From: Parashewanella hymeniacidonis
GTDB lineage: Bacteria; Pseudomonadota; Gammaproteobacteria; Enterobacterales; Shewanellaceae
DNA: 34,006 nucleotides
Assembly: GCF_016900895.1 (NCBI RefSeq)
Contig: NZ_JAFEUN010000046.1
Coordinates: 1 to 34,006 of the forward strand
Direction of reading: 5' to 3'
Shown here: piece after piece, positions 8,414-17,877 of the stretch
Numbering within the stretch: the first letter of the stretch is position 1
Layout: the number at the start of each line of letters is the position of its first letter
Program-made: the position numbers and the translations under genes
The notes under the pieces: model-generated
Database searches by the model: none
Seen by the model: only the letters and a program-made list of their open reading frames with translations
What the model was told of the DNA's origin: nothing

Positions 8414-8659
8414 TTAACTGTTTTTGTTGTTTTTCTTTATGTTCCGCTCAGATTCTAACCATTTATCTCTGGATAGAATGCCAGTATTATTTTCACCTTG
8501 AAACTTCTTTTTTCGTTCATCTAATTTGGCTAGAATAATCAGCTTTTGTTCGTCATCTATTTTGCCCCAAGCTACTATTTCATCAATATGACGATGACAA
8601 CCCATGCAAAAGTCATCATCATTTAAACCACAGCGGGCAACACAAGGTGAATTAATCAT
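8414..8659 (-). CDS. DUF1289 family small cysteine-motif protein
   Basis: The protein has 81 residues. The family signature is visible at the N-terminus: SPC-x3-C (C6, C10), then C18-x2-C21 in FCMGCHRHIDEIVAW. The four cysteines are thought to hold a metal or an iron-sulfur cluster; the family's role is not established. The rest is charged and lysine-rich, as is usual for the family. Its start codon is 23 bp from the start of the divergent methyltransferase gene. I see no good ribosome site on its strand, but the start fits the family's N-terminus. Confidence 0.88.
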   Translation of the reverse strand: MINSPCVARCGLNDDDFCMGCHRHIDEIVAWGKIDDEQKLIILAKLDERKKKFQGENNTGILSRDKWLESERNIKKNNKNS

Positions 8660-8682
8660 TTTATTTTTTTGTAGGAGTTATT

Positions 8683-9912
8683 TTGGTTGATTTTACCAAA
8701 GCTTTTGCTGCTGTAAACAATGTGTTAGTGAATACTAAAAGTCTTTGGCAAATTGTGGCTTTTGTACATCTCGATATCCCTTGGCAATTGGAGTACCCTG
8801 TTTTATATCAATTTGTCTCTCAGCTATCCAACGAAGACATTGACAATATAGACGCAAACCACCAACGACTTATAGAACTACTGCTTCCTAAGCTGAATCA
8901 AGATCTCGGCAATAATGCGTTTGATAAAACACTTTTCGATGCTCGACCCGATTTTGTTTCTCGAATAGAAAAGAAACAAATCGCAACTGATATAGGGCGT
9001 ATTTCGTCTGGTATAAAAGGTCGAAAATGGGAACAAATAACTCAATTCTCTAACGCTGCTTTAAAAGAGGGGGAAGCACCAAATTCTTATTTAGAGTGGT
9101 GTGCTGGAAAAGGGCACTTAGGGCGACTTATCGGCAAGTTTTATAAATCAGAAGTGGTCAGTTTAGAGTGGCAGCAACAACTGTGCGAACTCGGAGAGAT
9201 TCAAGCAAAAAAACATGGTATAAACCAAATGTTTGTTCATGGAGATGCTTTTGAATGTGACTCAAAATTATTTAAACCGCAGCAACATGCGCTCGCACTG
9301 CATGCTTGTGGTGATCTTCATGTAGAGCTGCTCAAGCAAGGAGCTAAAGCCGAAACGAAAAAGCTTACTATTTCACCATGTTGTTATCATTTGATTCGAG
9401 ATGAGCAATACCAGCCTTTGTCACAACCCGCTAAATCAAGTGAGTTAATATTCAGTAAATTTGATCTTAGGTTACCATTGCAACACAGTTTGATTGCCAA
9501 CGAAAAACACAACCAATTACGGAACAGAGAAGTGCATTGGCGACTGAGCTTTGATGCACTACAAAGAGACCTACTGGGCTCTCAAAAATATCTCCCTTTA
9601 CCTACAGTAAAACAAAGTCAGTTAAGTGGTACATTTGAACACTTCTGTTACTGGGCCTTTGATGTAAAAAATATCATTTATAATGAAGAAGTTGAATTTG
9701 AAAAGTATTTAACTATTGGCGCACAAAGGCATCGAACCTCTAAACAAATTGATTTAGTTAGGCACGTTTTTCGATATGTACTTGAAATGTGGCTTGCTTA
9801 TGACAGAGCGCTTTTCCTTGAACAACATGGTTACAAAGTAAGTATTAATACATTTTGCGATATGTCAGTGACACCAAGAAACTTAATTATCGATGCAAAA
9901 AAGTGCAAGTGA
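8683..9912 (+). CDS. SAM-dependent methyltransferase of the TRM13/GSTCD-like type (Methyltransf_32)
   Basis: This is a 409-residue cytoplasmic protein. The SAM-binding motif I is EWCAGKGHLGRL (138-149). It is followed by VSLEWQ, the acidic end of strand 2, then ALHACGDLH (205-213) and SPCCYH (231-236). The combination of GKGHL, HACGDL and PCCYH marks the Methyltransf_32 group, which includes eukaryotic TRM13 tRNA methyltransferase and GSTCD. An alpha-helical N-terminal 120 residues precede the fold. The start is TTG 8683, with AGGAG at 8673-8677 and a 5-nt spacer. A methylation substrate cannot be named; an RNA substrate is only suggested by the family. The gene is 199 bp upstream of oleA on the same strand and may not belong to that operon. 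Confidence 0.85.
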   Translation: MVDFTKAFAAVNNVLVNTKSLWQIVAFVHLDIPWQLEYPVLYQFVSQLSNEDIDNIDANHQRLIELLLPKLNQDLGNNAFDKTLFDARPDFVSRIEKKQIATDIGRISSGIKGRKWEQITQFSNAALKEGEAPNSYLEWCAGKGHLGRLIGKFYKSEVVSLEWQQQLCELGEIQAKKHGINQMFVHGDAFECDSKLFKPQQHALALHACGDLHVELLKQGAKAETKKLTISPCCYHLIRDEQYQPLSQPAKSSELIFSKFDLRLPLQHSLIANEKHNQLRNREVHWRLSFDALQRDLLGSQKYLPLPTVKQSQLSGTFEHFCYWAFDVKNIIYNEEVEFEKYLTIGAQRHRTSKQIDLVRHVFRYVLEMWLAYDRALFLEQHGYKVSINTFCDMSVTPRNLIIDAKKCK

Positions 9913-10037
9913 GCATGATTTTGTGAAATTTTGGTTAAAATAGGTTGTATTGATAGTATGGTATTGTTTTAAATGACTATTTAAAGCTTATCTTTAATGA
10001 AGAATCATTGCTAAACACGAATAAAATACAGTTAAAA

Positions 10038-10105
10038 TGACGGTTTTTATTGAATATCCGTCAAATTCTTGGTCAAATGTCGCATTAATTTGAATTAGTC
10101 TAATT
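10038..10105. promoter_or_regulatory. Two inverted repeats upstream of oleA
   Basis: TGACGG (10038-10043) and CCGTCA (10058-10063) are inverted with a 14-nt gap. Closer to the gene, AATTAG-T-CTAATT (10093-10105) is a perfect 13-base palindrome ending 6 bp before the oleA ATG, exactly where a ribosome site would be expected. No Shine-Dalgarno match precedes the ATG. The second palindrome could be an operator or could affect translation. I could not place a convincing -35/-10 pair. Confidence 0.4.
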
Positions 10106-10111
10106 TTTTAC

Positions 10112-11161
10112 ATGAAATATTCTCGGGTTTTCATAAATAGCCTGTCTTATGAACTCGCTCCAGAAGTGGTATCGAGTAATGATTTAGAGTCTCGTTTAGC
10201 GCCTATCTATCAAAAGTTTCGTATTCCTGTGGGGCAACTTGCTGCTCTAACTGGCATAACAGAGCGTCGCTGGTGGCCCAAAGGGCATCGTTTATCAGAT
10301 GGAGCAATCACGGCTGCAAAAAAAGCCATTGATGAAACTCAAATCGATGTAAATGAATTAGGTGTTGTCGTATACACCGGCGTCTGCCGCGATCAACATG
10401 AGCCAGCAACAGCGTGTCGCATTGCCTCAGAAATTGGTGTTTCTAAACACACAGCTGTTTATGACATCAGTAACGCCTGTTTAGGTGTATTGTCTGGTAT
10501 TTTAGATATTGCAAACCGTATCGAATTAGGACAGATCAAAGCAGGAATGGTCGTTTCAGCTGAGTCTGCTAGAGATATTGTCGATAGCACGATTGAAGAT
10601 ATGCTTGCAGAGCCGACCATGCAAAAGTTTGCTTTGTCGTTAGCGACTTTAACAGGCAGTTCTGGTGCCGTTGCTGTAATTTTAACTGACGGCAGTTTCG
10701 AACTTAAAAACCAACGTCAGCATCAGTTGCTTGGTGCATCTCATCTTTCAGCTCCAGAGCATCACGAATTATGTCAGTGGGGGCTTCAAGAAACAGGACA
10801 ACACTTGTATCGTGAGTTTATGAAAACTGACGCCGTTGCTCTATTAAAAGAAGGTGTAGAACTCGCTAAGCATACTTGGGAACACTTCTTACAACAACGT
10901 AATTGGTTAGTTGAGCAAGTTGATAAAGTGATTTGTCATCAAGTTGGTGCTGCAAATAGAAAGCAAGTGCTCAATGCGTTAAATATTCCGTCTGACAAAG
11001 AGTTCCCCACCTACCAAAAGCTTGGCAATATGGGGACCGTATCTTTACCTGTAACGGCTGCAATTGCTCATGATCAAGGCTTCTTAAAAAAAGGCGACCA
11101 AGTCAGTTTCTTAGGTATTGGGAGTGGCTTGAACTGCATGATGTTGGGGTTGAAATGGTAG
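10112..11161 (+). CDS. oleA: OleA, thiolase-fold acyl-CoA condensing enzyme (head-to-head)
   Basis: OleA joins two long-chain acyl-CoA molecules by non-decarboxylative Claisen condensation to a 2-alkyl-3-ketoacyl product, the first step of long-chain olefin synthesis. The 349-residue protein resembles FabH. The nucleophile is C123 in SNACLGVLSGI. E97 in QHEPATACR is the OleA-specific base that distinguishes the family from FabH. H276 in ICHQVGAANRK and N306 in LGNMGTVSLP complete the site. It begins a four-gene run, overlapping oleB by 7 bp (ATGGTAG). There is no visible ribosome site before the ATG, which is odd for a first gene. Identity rests on the motifs together with the oleBCD neighbours and is strong. 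Confidence 0.96.
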   Translation: MKYSRVFINSLSYELAPEVVSSNDLESRLAPIYQKFRIPVGQLAALTGITERRWWPKGHRLSDGAITAAKKAIDETQIDVNELGVVVYTGVCRDQHEPATACRIASEIGVSKHTAVYDISNACLGVLSGILDIANRIELGQIKAGMVVSAESARDIVDSTIEDMLAEPTMQKFALSLATLTGSSGAVAVILTDGSFELKNQRQHQLLGASHLSAPEHHELCQWGLQETGQHLYREFMKTDAVALLKEGVELAKHTWEHFLQQRNWLVEQVDKVICHQVGAANRKQVLNALNIPSDKEFPTYQKLGNMGTVSLPVTAAIAHDQGFLKKGDQVSFLGIGSGLNCMMLGLKW

Positions 11162-12048
11162 ACGTAGATAAATTATCGGCATTATTGCCATGTAAGGGAC
11201 ACTTTTTTGAACGCAATGGCTTAAAACAGCATTATCTAAATCAAGGAAGTGGTGAACCTGTCGTCATGGTTCATGGAAATCCAAGCTGGAGTTACTACTA
11301 TCGCAACTTAGTTGAGCAGCTTAAGCAAGATTATCAGTGTATTGTTCCAGATCATATAGGTTGTGGTTTATCTGATAAGCCGGGTGATAATGCATACGAT
11401 TACACCTTAAAAAGCCGTATTGACGATTTAGAAGCATTACTAGAACATCTAGACGTTAAAGAGAATATTACTCTGGTCGTTCATGATTGGGGCGGAATGA
11501 TCGGTATGGGTTATGCTGCTCGACATCCAGATCGTATCAAACGATTGGTTGTTCTAAATACAGGAGCGTTTCACTTACCTCAGTCAAAGCCGTTGCCCAT
11601 TGCTCTGTGGATTTGCCGTAATACTTTGCTTGGTAGCATACTGGTTCGTGGCTTTAATGCATTTTCTTCAGCAGCCTCTTATGTTGGCGTAAAACGTGTG
11701 CCGATGCCAAAAGCTGTCCGTGAAGCATATGTCGCCCCATTCAACTCTTGGAAAAACCGAATTTCTACATTGAGATTCGTACAAGATATTCCAATGACTC
11801 CTCAAGATAGAAATTATCAATTGGTTTCAGATATTGCTGCTGGCCTCGAAGCCTTTAAAGATACGCCGATGCTTATATGTTGGGGTTTAAAAGACTTTGT
11901 ATTTGATAAGCATTTCTTGGCAGAATGGAAAACACGATTTCCGAATGCTGAAGTTCATGAGTTTGATGATTGCGGCCATTACATCCTTGAAGATGCAAGA
12001 GATGAAGTATTGAGTGCCGTATCGAATTTTATGGCTCAGCACGATTAA
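11155..12048 (+). CDS. oleB: OleB, beta-lactone decarboxylase (alpha/beta hydrolase)
   Basis: OleB removes carbon dioxide from the cis-beta-lactone made by OleC, leaving the cis-olefin. It is a 297-residue alpha/beta hydrolase of the haloalkane dehalogenase branch. The oxyanion segment is VHGNPSWSYYY (39-49), the nucleophile is D111 in VVHDWGGMIG, and the base is H275 in DDCGHYILEDA. The aspartate in place of the usual serine matches the OleB family. On its own it would be misread as a haloalkane dehalogenase; the flanking genes settle the assignment. Translation is coupled to oleA by the 7-bp overlap. It is separate from OleC here, unlike the OleBC fusions known in some bacteria. Confidence 0.95.
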   Translation: MVDVDKLSALLPCKGHFFERNGLKQHYLNQGSGEPVVMVHGNPSWSYYYRNLVEQLKQDYQCIVPDHIGCGLSDKPGDNAYDYTLKSRIDDLEALLEHLDVKENITLVVHDWGGMIGMGYAARHPDRIKRLVVLNTGAFHLPQSKPLPIALWICRNTLLGSILVRGFNAFSSAASYVGVKRVPMPKAVREAYVAPFNSWKNRISTLRFVQDIPMTPQDRNYQLVSDIAAGLEAFKDTPMLICWGLKDFVFDKHFLAEWKTRFPNAEVHEFDDCGHYILEDARDEVLSAVSNFMAQHD

Positions 12049-12057
12049 GCTGAATGA

Positions 12058-13743
12058 ATGCAAAAACTACAATCAGAAAATAAAAGTTACAACCTCTGCT
12101 GCCACCTTGTGGCGGCGGGGAAAAATAACCCAAACGACCTCGCCGTTGCCATTCAAAAATTCTCTCGTGGGCAGTACCAATATCAAGAACTGAATTTTCA
12201 ACAACTCGACTTGCAAAGTAATCGGGTTGCAACTGCATTGCTTGAACATGGACTCAAGCCAGGTATGAAAGCAGTTTTGATGGTAACGCCAAGCATTGAA
12301 TTTTTTCAGCTTACATTCGCATTATTTAAAGCTGGAATTATACCTGTCATTGTTGACCCAGGAATGGGCGTCAGAAATCTCAAACAGTGTTTTAATGAAT
12401 CTGAACCAGACGCTTTTATTGGTATCCCCAAAGCACACATTGCTCGCAGATTACTAGGGTGGGGAAAAAGTAGCGTTAGTATTAACATTAATGTTGATAG
12501 TTCAAATTTATCCGGCTTACAAAGTATCATTACCGGCGCAATAAATTTGTCTACGATACTTCGAACACAACACTCAACAGAATTTGATTTAGAACGCTTT
12601 AATGCCGACGATATGTGCGCTATTTTGTTTACCAGTGGCAGTACAGGAACACCTAAAGGTGTGGTTTATAGTCACCGGATGTTTGAAGCACAAATTACAG
12701 CGCTGAGAGAAGACTATGCTATACAGCATGGAGAGCGAGATTTAGCAACATTCCCATTGTTTTCTCTATTCGGTCCAGCGCTTGGAATGGCGTCGATTGT
12801 ACCGGATATGGATGCCAGTAAACCAATCACTGCAAATCCAAAGCACATCTTTGCAGCGATAGAGAAGTATCAATGCAGTAATATATTTGTTAATCCAGCT
12901 TTGCTTGATGTTGTAGGTAAAGCAGGAAGTCAGTCCAATCATAAATTACCATCCATAAGACGAGTGATTTCAGCAGGTGCTCCAGTAACCATAGAAGCGA
13001 TAGAGCGCTTTTCAACAATGCTCAATGATGGTGTAGAAGTCTTGAGTTCATACGGTGCTACGGAATCACTGCCGATTTCAAAGTTTTCAAGTTATGAACT
13101 GGTAGATACTGCAAAAGACACGAATTCTGGGGCAGGCATATGCGTTGGCTATCCAATAGGGAATGTTAACGTCGCCATTATTGAAATTAGTGAAAAACAA
13201 ATCCTAGAATGGGATGATTCGTTAACTCTACCGAGTAATCAAATTGGTGAAATTGTGGTTTCTGGTGATATGGTTAACCAGCTTTACTACCGACGAGATG
13301 CAGCAACCCAAAAAGCCAAAATCTACGATAAAGATTTAGGTCGAATGCGCCATAGAATGGGCGATCTTGGGTATCTTGATGATCATGGACGTTTGTGGAT
13401 GTGTGGACGTAAAGCGCATCGTGTTGTTACTAAGTCGAAACTCTATTATTCCGTTTCATGTGAGCGGATTATCAATACTCATCCTCAAGTAAAACGCTCA
13501 GCATTAGTGGGTGTTCAAATTGAAGAGAAAACCGAACCTTTAATATGCTTAGAGTTAAATCAAGATGTGGTGTGCAGTAAATCGAAAAATCTGTATGCAG
13601 ATTTAAGAGAGCTTGTTGAACAGCACCAGCAATCGTCAGGGATTTGTCATTTCTTAATCCACGACGGTTTTCCAATGGATGTTCGCCATAATGCTAAAAT
13701 ATTCCGAGAAAAGCTTGCCGTTTGGGCGCAGAAGAGAGTTTGA
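12058..13743 (+). CDS. oleC: OleC, AMP-dependent beta-lactone synthetase
   Basis: OleC activates the 2-alkyl-3-hydroxy acid from OleD with ATP and closes it to a beta-lactone. It has 561 residues with the acyl-adenylate fold. The phosphate-binding loop [10 protein letters not shown] is at 192-201, preceded by [16 protein letters not shown] is the A5 motif, and [20 protein letters not shown] holds the A7/A8 region. The start is ATG 12058, 10 bp after the oleB stop codon; an out-of-frame ATG lies at 12054. The C-terminal domain lacks a clear copy of the usual catalytic lysine segment of fatty-acyl CoA ligases, as expected for an enzyme that does not form CoA esters. Confidence comes from the fold together with the operon context. 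Confidence 0.95.
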   Translation: MQKLQSENKSYNLCCHLVAAGKNNPNDLAVAIQKFSRGQYQYQELNFQQLDLQSNRVATALLEHGLKPGMKAVLMVTPSIEFFQLTFALFKAGIIPVIVDPGMGVRNLKQCFNESEPDAFIGIPKAHIARRLLGWGKSSVSININVDSSNLSGLQSIITGAINLSTILRTQHSTEFDLERFNADDMCAILFTSGSTGTPKGVVYSHRMFEAQITALREDYAIQHGERDLATFPLFSLFGPALGMASIVPDMDASKPITANPKHIFAAIEKYQCSNIFVNPALLDVVGKAGSQSNHKLPSIRRVISAGAPVTIEAIERFSTMLNDGVEVLSSYGATESLPISKFSSYELVDTAKDTNSGAGICVGYPIGNVNVAIIEISEKQILEWDDSLTLPSNQIGEIVVSGDMVNQLYYRRDAATQKAKIYDKDLGRMRHRMGDLGYLDDHGRLWMCGRKAHRVVTKSKLYYSVSCERIINTHPQVKRSALVGVQIEEKTEPLICLELNQDVVCSKSKNLYADLRELVEQHQQSSGICHFLIHDGFPMDVRHNAKIFREKLAVWAQKRV

Positions 13744-13760
13744 ATTTAGGTTTGAATACT

Positions 13761-14801
13761 ATGGAATTACATCATCTAGAACAACGAGCGCTTGAAAAAC
13801 TAGCTTTAAAGGTACGTCATGTATTTGTCACTGGTGCCAGTGGGTTTCTAGGTCGAGCGATTACCTTAAGGTTAATTTCAACTGGTATTAAGGTTACTGG
13901 CTTTGCTCGTGGTAATTACCCTGAATTAGAAAAACTGGGTGTGACAATGGTTAAAGGTGACTTAGCTAATGAACAAGCTGTTGTTGATGCAATGCTAGGT
14001 TGTGATTTAGTTTTTCATGTGGCTTCAAAAGCTGGTGTTTGGGGAGACCGAGACAGTTACTTCAAACCTAATGTTGATGGTGCATCGAATATTGTGAAAG
14101 GCTGTAAGACCCACAATATTGCATATCTGGTGTACACCAGTACACCGAGTGTTACTTTTAGTGGTGAAGATGAAGACGGTATTGATGAAAGCACGCCTCA
14201 TGCGACTCATTTTTTAAATTATTATGCTCACTCAAAGTCATTAGCAGAACGTCTCATTTTAGATTCAAACAATACGACTTTAAAAACAGTCGCGTTAAGA
14301 CCGCACTTAATTTGGGGCCCAAGAGATCCGCATTTAGTACCAAGAGTATTAGAACGAGGAAAAGCAGGTCGGCTAAAGCTAGTCGGAAACAAAGATAAAT
14401 TAGTTGATACAATTTTTATTGATAATGCCGCTTATGCACACATCCAAGCTGCGAATGAGCTCATGTCTAAGAATTCTAAGTGTGCTGGGCAAGCCTATTT
14501 TTTAAGTAATGACGAGCCTATAAAAATGGCTGAAATGCTCAACTTAATTTTGGCCTGCGATGGTTTGCCACCCGTCACAAAAAGAGTACCAGTGAGTTTA
14601 GCTTTTGCTGTAGGCGCTTTGTTGGAAGTGATATATAAAGTGCTCTATAAACAAGACGAGCCAATGATGACTCGTTTTGTTGCTAAACAGTTATCCTGTA
14701 GCCATTATTTTGATATTTCAAAAGCTAAAAACGATTTTGATTATCAGCCTATAGTCACAATTAAAGAAGGTATGGAGCGACTGGCTAACTCGCTCAAATA
14801 A
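13761..14801 (+). CDS. oleD: OleD, 2-alkyl-3-ketoacid reductase (extended SDR)
   Basis: OleD reduces the OleA product with NADPH to the 2-alkyl-3-hydroxy acid. The 346-residue protein belongs to the 3-beta-hydroxysteroid dehydrogenase branch of extended SDRs. The nucleotide-binding motif TGASGFLG is at 24-31, FHVASKAGVWG follows at 85-95, and the catalytic YAHSK at 155-159 is preceded by the serine/threonine of TSTPS (126-130). I chose ATG 13761, 17 bp after the oleC stop. In-frame TTG codons at 13722 and 13740 would overlap oleC and lack better ribosome sites. It is the last gene of the operon, ending with TAA directly against the stop codon of the convergent SIMPL gene. Confidence 0.95.
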   Translation: MELHHLEQRALEKLALKVRHVFVTGASGFLGRAITLRLISTGIKVTGFARGNYPELEKLGVTMVKGDLANEQAVVDAMLGCDLVFHVASKAGVWGDRDSYFKPNVDGASNIVKGCKTHNIAYLVYTSTPSVTFSGEDEDGIDESTPHATHFLNYYAHSKSLAERLILDSNNTTLKTVALRPHLIWGPRDPHLVPRVLERGKAGRLKLVGNKDKLVDTIFIDNAAYAHIQAANELMSKNSKCAGQAYFLSNDEPIKMAEMLNLILACDGLPPVTKRVPVSLAFAVGALLEVIYKVLYKQDEPMMTRFVAKQLSCSHYFDISKAKNDFDYQPIVTIKEGMERLANSLK

Positions 14802-15521
14802 TTAATCCGAAAGATAGTAGGTCACTGTTGAAACAACCCTTACCTTTTTAATTTGTGGGTTGTTTTTGTCTCTTTCAGAAATACTAAACTGACCTTGTGA
14901 AGCTGTCTTTATTTTACCTAGACTACTTTTAGAATCCGAAGCGAACTTCTCAGCAACGACTCGCGCATTTTTTGTCGCTTCTTCAATCATCTTCGGTTTA
15001 ATCTCATTGAGTCGTGTAAAAAGGTATTCAGTTCGGGCATTATAATCATTGCCATTAAATACAATGCCTTGTTTGCCTAATTCAGACAGTGCCCCCATAA
15101 CGTTTCGGACTTTGTCGACTTGCTTAGAGTAAACGGTCACGGTTTGTTGGGCTGTATAACGGAATTCGGCTTTTGAATCACTGCTGTATCGTTGTGCTGA
15201 TTTATCGGTGATCTCAGGAGAGGAAACTGAAACCTCAGAAGCTTTAATGCCATTTTTGATAAGAAAATTTTTTATTTTTTTTGTATTTGTTTCAATTGAA
15301 TCATAGATTCCACTGATTTTATTGTCAGCAACGGTGTATTGAATCGGCCAAATAACGACGTCTGCAGGGTAATCTCTTTCAGAAAGACCTTTTACATTCA
15401 CAGTGCGCTCAAATTGGCGGTATTTTATGGCTGAGTTTCCGAGTGTATAGCCCAATATTGATAACCCTAAGGCTATTAATATTCCAAGTATGAGGGCGCT
15501 TTGATAATTAGTATTTTTCAT
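14802..15521 (-). CDS. SIMPL (DUF541) domain protein, membrane-anchored periplasmic
   Basis: The protein has 239 residues. One N-terminal transmembrane segment (about 9-27, ALILGILIALGLSILGYTLG) works as a signal anchor. The remainder is the SIMPL/DUF541 domain, recognisable by VNVKGLSERDYPADVVIWPI after the anchor and by the repeated secondary structure. The family includes E. coli YggE, tied to oxidative stress, and a eukaryotic kinase-pathway protein; its molecular function is not settled. A GGAG ribosome site precedes the ATG. The gene is convergent with oleD and there is no spacer between the two stop codons (TAA|TTA). That leaves no room for a terminator between them. A functional tie to olefin synthesis is not shown. 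Confidence 0.9.
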   Translation of the reverse strand: MKNTNYQSALILGILIALGLSILGYTLGNSAIKYRQFERTVNVKGLSERDYPADVVIWPIQYTVADNKISGIYDSIETNTKKIKNFLIKNGIKASEVSVSSPEITDKSAQRYSSDSKAEFRYTAQQTVTVYSKQVDKVRNVMGALSELGKQGIVFNGNDYNARTEYLFTRLNEIKPKMIEEATKNARVVAEKFASDSKSSLGKIKTASQGQFSISERDKNNPQIKKVRVVSTVTYYLSD

Positions 15522-15703
15522 TTTGCTCTCCGATCATTCAGTATCAATGAGAATATAGAAAAAAAAAGCGATGTAAAGTAGAACAAGAAGTAGGGTAATA
15601 GCACTAAACGTGCACTGTTAAAATAACATTGTTGTCATGCAGTCATTTTTGTAATGTGAGCTATGGCTATGGTTTTTATTCGCTTTGGTGGTGTCGTTCA
15701 AAA

Positions 15704-15763
15704 TAAAGTTTGATCAATGTCAATAAAACATGCCCAGAAGTTAAAGTTTGTTCAATTTATAAT
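15704..15763 (+). promoter_or_regulatory. Tandem direct repeat and -10 box upstream of the chemoreceptor gene
   Basis: TAAAGTTTGATCAAT (15704-15718) recurs as TAAAGTTTGTTCAAT (15742-15756), 14 of 15 bases identical, 38 bp apart. TATAAT (15758-15763) follows the second copy directly. The arrangement suggests paired regulator sites beside a promoter for the chemoreceptor gene starting at 15861. No good -35 stands before the -10 box. The rest of the 339-bp gap (15522-15860) shows nothing further that I can name. Confidence 0.45.
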
Positions 15764-15860
15764 CCTAGAGTGTTTACTTATGTTTGTTTAAAATTTAACT
15801 TACTCCTCATGAAAATAGTGTCGCCTTATGGCACTGAATGATCAAATATGGGGTTGAAAT

Positions 15861-17861
15861 ATGCGTTGGCAATGGATTTTAAATCTGGGCATTACTCAGA
15901 AATTGACGCTATTAATTTGCCCTCCAATTATTGGTGCTTTGATTGGGGGAAGTTTTTTGATCAAGGAGGAGTGGGAGTCTTACCAAAATTTACATTCTTT
16001 AGTGCAGTTGACTGAATTGGCTGAAACGAACAGTAACTTAGTGCACCAACTTCAAAAAGAACGCGGAATGAGCGCAGGATTTATAAGTTCAGGTGGCGTA
16101 TCATTCAAGCTGAAGCTTGTTTCTCAGAGACAGCTCGTTAATAAAGAGATTCAAAAGCTCAAACAAAAAATAATTAATACTCACTATTCTTCAAGTATCG
16201 ATTCCGGATTAAAGCAACTTGAAAGAGAACTATCAGAATTGCACTTGATTCGACAAAGTGTCGATACCCTCAATATTTCACTGAAAGATCAAGTCGCTTA
16301 CTATACGGAGATCAATAACCAACTGCTTTCAGTGGTCGATGTTATTGTGAAGCAAGCACAAGACCACACTATTTCAATAGAGGTAGCAGCATTTGGTGCT
16401 TACCTTCAGATGAAGGAGAGGGCAGGGATTGAACGTGCAGTATTAAGTACAACTTTCGGCAAGAACAGTATTCCAAGTAATAAGTTTGCTAAGTTTATTA
16501 ATTTGGTTGCTGAACAACAAAGTTTCGAAAATCGATTTTTTGCACTTTCCTCAGAAAAGAACATGACGAGATATCAAAATCAAGTTCTCAGTTCACAAGC
16601 TGTATCTACAGTAGAGCATTTAAGAAATGTTGTTCGTGATATGAACATAGATCAAATTGAACACACAACGACAGAATCGTGGTTTAAAATAGCAACAAGT
16701 AGAATTGAATTACTAAGAAAGTTCGAGTTACATCTTTCTTCTCAAATCATTGACCTGACGAAGGTAAAGCTAAAATCAGCAGAGATGTTTTTGATTTTAG
16801 GCTCACTGGCGTTATCTGTATTCGTCTTAATTATATTTGTATTAACATTATCAATTGCAGGTTATCTTCGCTCAAATATTAAGTTTTTAAGCAAAAGCAT
16901 TGCTCGAGCAGGTAATGAATTGGATTTGTCTATTCGAATAGATAATTCAGCTAAAGATGAATTGGGTGAATTGTCTAAAGCTTTTAATTGTATGATGACG
17001 GAATTTGAAAAAGTTATCCTCAATACAAAAGAAAGTTCAGTGTTAATTGCGAATACCGTCGAGCACATTAATCTCGCAAGTGAAGAGATGCAAAGTGATG
17101 TTCTAAAAGGTCAAAGCCAGGCTGAGCAGGTTGCAGCGGCAATGACGGAACTCAGTGCTACTGTTAGCCAAATTGCTTCGAATGCTGCCGATGCTGCTCA
17201 TGCGTCGTCTGAAGCGGCTCAGGAGGCTAGAGAAGGGAATACAGAAGTCGAAAAGACAGATAAATCAATTCACGATCTTTCTGCAGAAATGAATGCAGCC
17301 TCAAGTGCAATCAACAACCTGGATAAAGAAATTCATGGCATTGTAGGTGTGTCAGATGTCATTTCGGGTATTGCAGAGCAAACCAATCTACTTGCTTTGA
17401 ATGCGGCCATTGAGGCTGCTAGAGCAGGTGAAACTGGGCGTGGATTCGCAGTGGTGGCAGATGAAGTAAGAAGTCTTGCTCAACGAGCAAAAGCGTCGAC
17501 AGCTGATATTAAAAATATGACTGATCGTCTACAGTCTGGTGCTGAAGAGGCTGTACAAGCAATGTCACGTGGACTAGAAAAAGCTCATGAAAGCGTATCT
17601 GAAGTTCAAACGGCTGGAGAAGATTTAAATCGCATTGTTCAGTTTGTCAGTACCATTGATGACATGAATGTACAGATTGCAACAGCAACTGATCAGCAAA
17701 GCGCAGTTACAGAAGAGGTTAGCAATAACGCTACTGAGATAAATGAATTGTATTCTAACTCCAGCAATATTGCAGGAAAGATAAGTCAATTAAACAGTGA
17801 GTTAGCAGAAGCTTCTGAACAGCTGGACAAACGAGTTAAACAGTTTAATCTTTCGATATAA
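15861..17861 (+). CDS. Methyl-accepting chemotaxis protein with NIT sensor domain
   Basis: This is a 666-residue transmembrane chemoreceptor. A transmembrane helix (about 15-34) leads into a periplasmic NIT (nitrate- and nitrite-sensing) domain. Its hallmark [15 protein letters not shown] lies at 60-74, with a second motif [19 protein letters not shown] at 181-199. The second transmembrane helix spans about 309-336, a HAMP domain 337-390, and a cytoplasmic signalling coiled coil about 420-660. The conserved hairpin tip [19 protein letters not shown] starts at 506. There is no C-terminal CheR/CheB docking pentapeptide; the protein ends KQFNLSI. Nitrate or nitrite as ligand is a family-level suggestion only. 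GGGGTTGA precedes the start. Confidence 0.95.
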   Translation: MRWQWILNLGITQKLTLLICPPIIGALIGGSFLIKEEWESYQNLHSLVQLTELAETNSNLVHQLQKERGMSAGFISSGGVSFKLKLVSQRQLVNKEIQKLKQKIINTHYSSSIDSGLKQLERELSELHLIRQSVDTLNISLKDQVAYYTEINNQLLSVVDVIVKQAQDHTISIEVAAFGAYLQMKERAGIERAVLSTTFGKNSIPSNKFAKFINLVAEQQSFENRFFALSSEKNMTRYQNQVLSSQAVSTVEHLRNVVRDMNIDQIEHTTTESWFKIATSRIELLRKFELHLSSQIIDLTKVKLKSAEMFLILGSLALSVFVLIIFVLTLSIAGYLRSNIKFLSKSIARAGNELDLSIRIDNSAKDELGELSKAFNCMMTEFEKVILNTKESSVLIANTVEHINLASEEMQSDVLKGQSQAEQVAAAMTELSATVSQIASNAADAAHASSEAAQEAREGNTEVEKTDKSIHDLSAEMNAASSAINNLDKEIHGIVGVSDVISGIAEQTNLLALNAAIEAARAGETGRGFAVVADEVRSLAQRAKASTADIKNMTDRLQSGAEEAVQAMSRGLEKAHESVSEVQTAGEDLNRIVQFVSTIDDMNVQIATATDQQSAVTEEVSNNATEINELYSNSSNIAGKISQLNSELAEASEQLDKRVKQFNLSI

Positions 17862-17877
17862 AATTGTTGAAGCCTAG

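Noticed and set aside
11155-12048. Haloalkane dehalogenase as the function of this hydrolase
   Set aside because: The Asp nucleophile and fold fit, but the gene is coupled between oleA and oleC, which identifies OleB.
12029-12238. Minus-strand frame over the oleB-oleC junction
   Set aside because: It is antisense to two intact genes and lacks family features.
15704-15730. TAAAGTTT resembles the -35 element of flagellar sigma-28 promoters upstream of the chemoreceptor gene
   Set aside because: No GCCGATAA-like -10 lies at the required distance from either copy.
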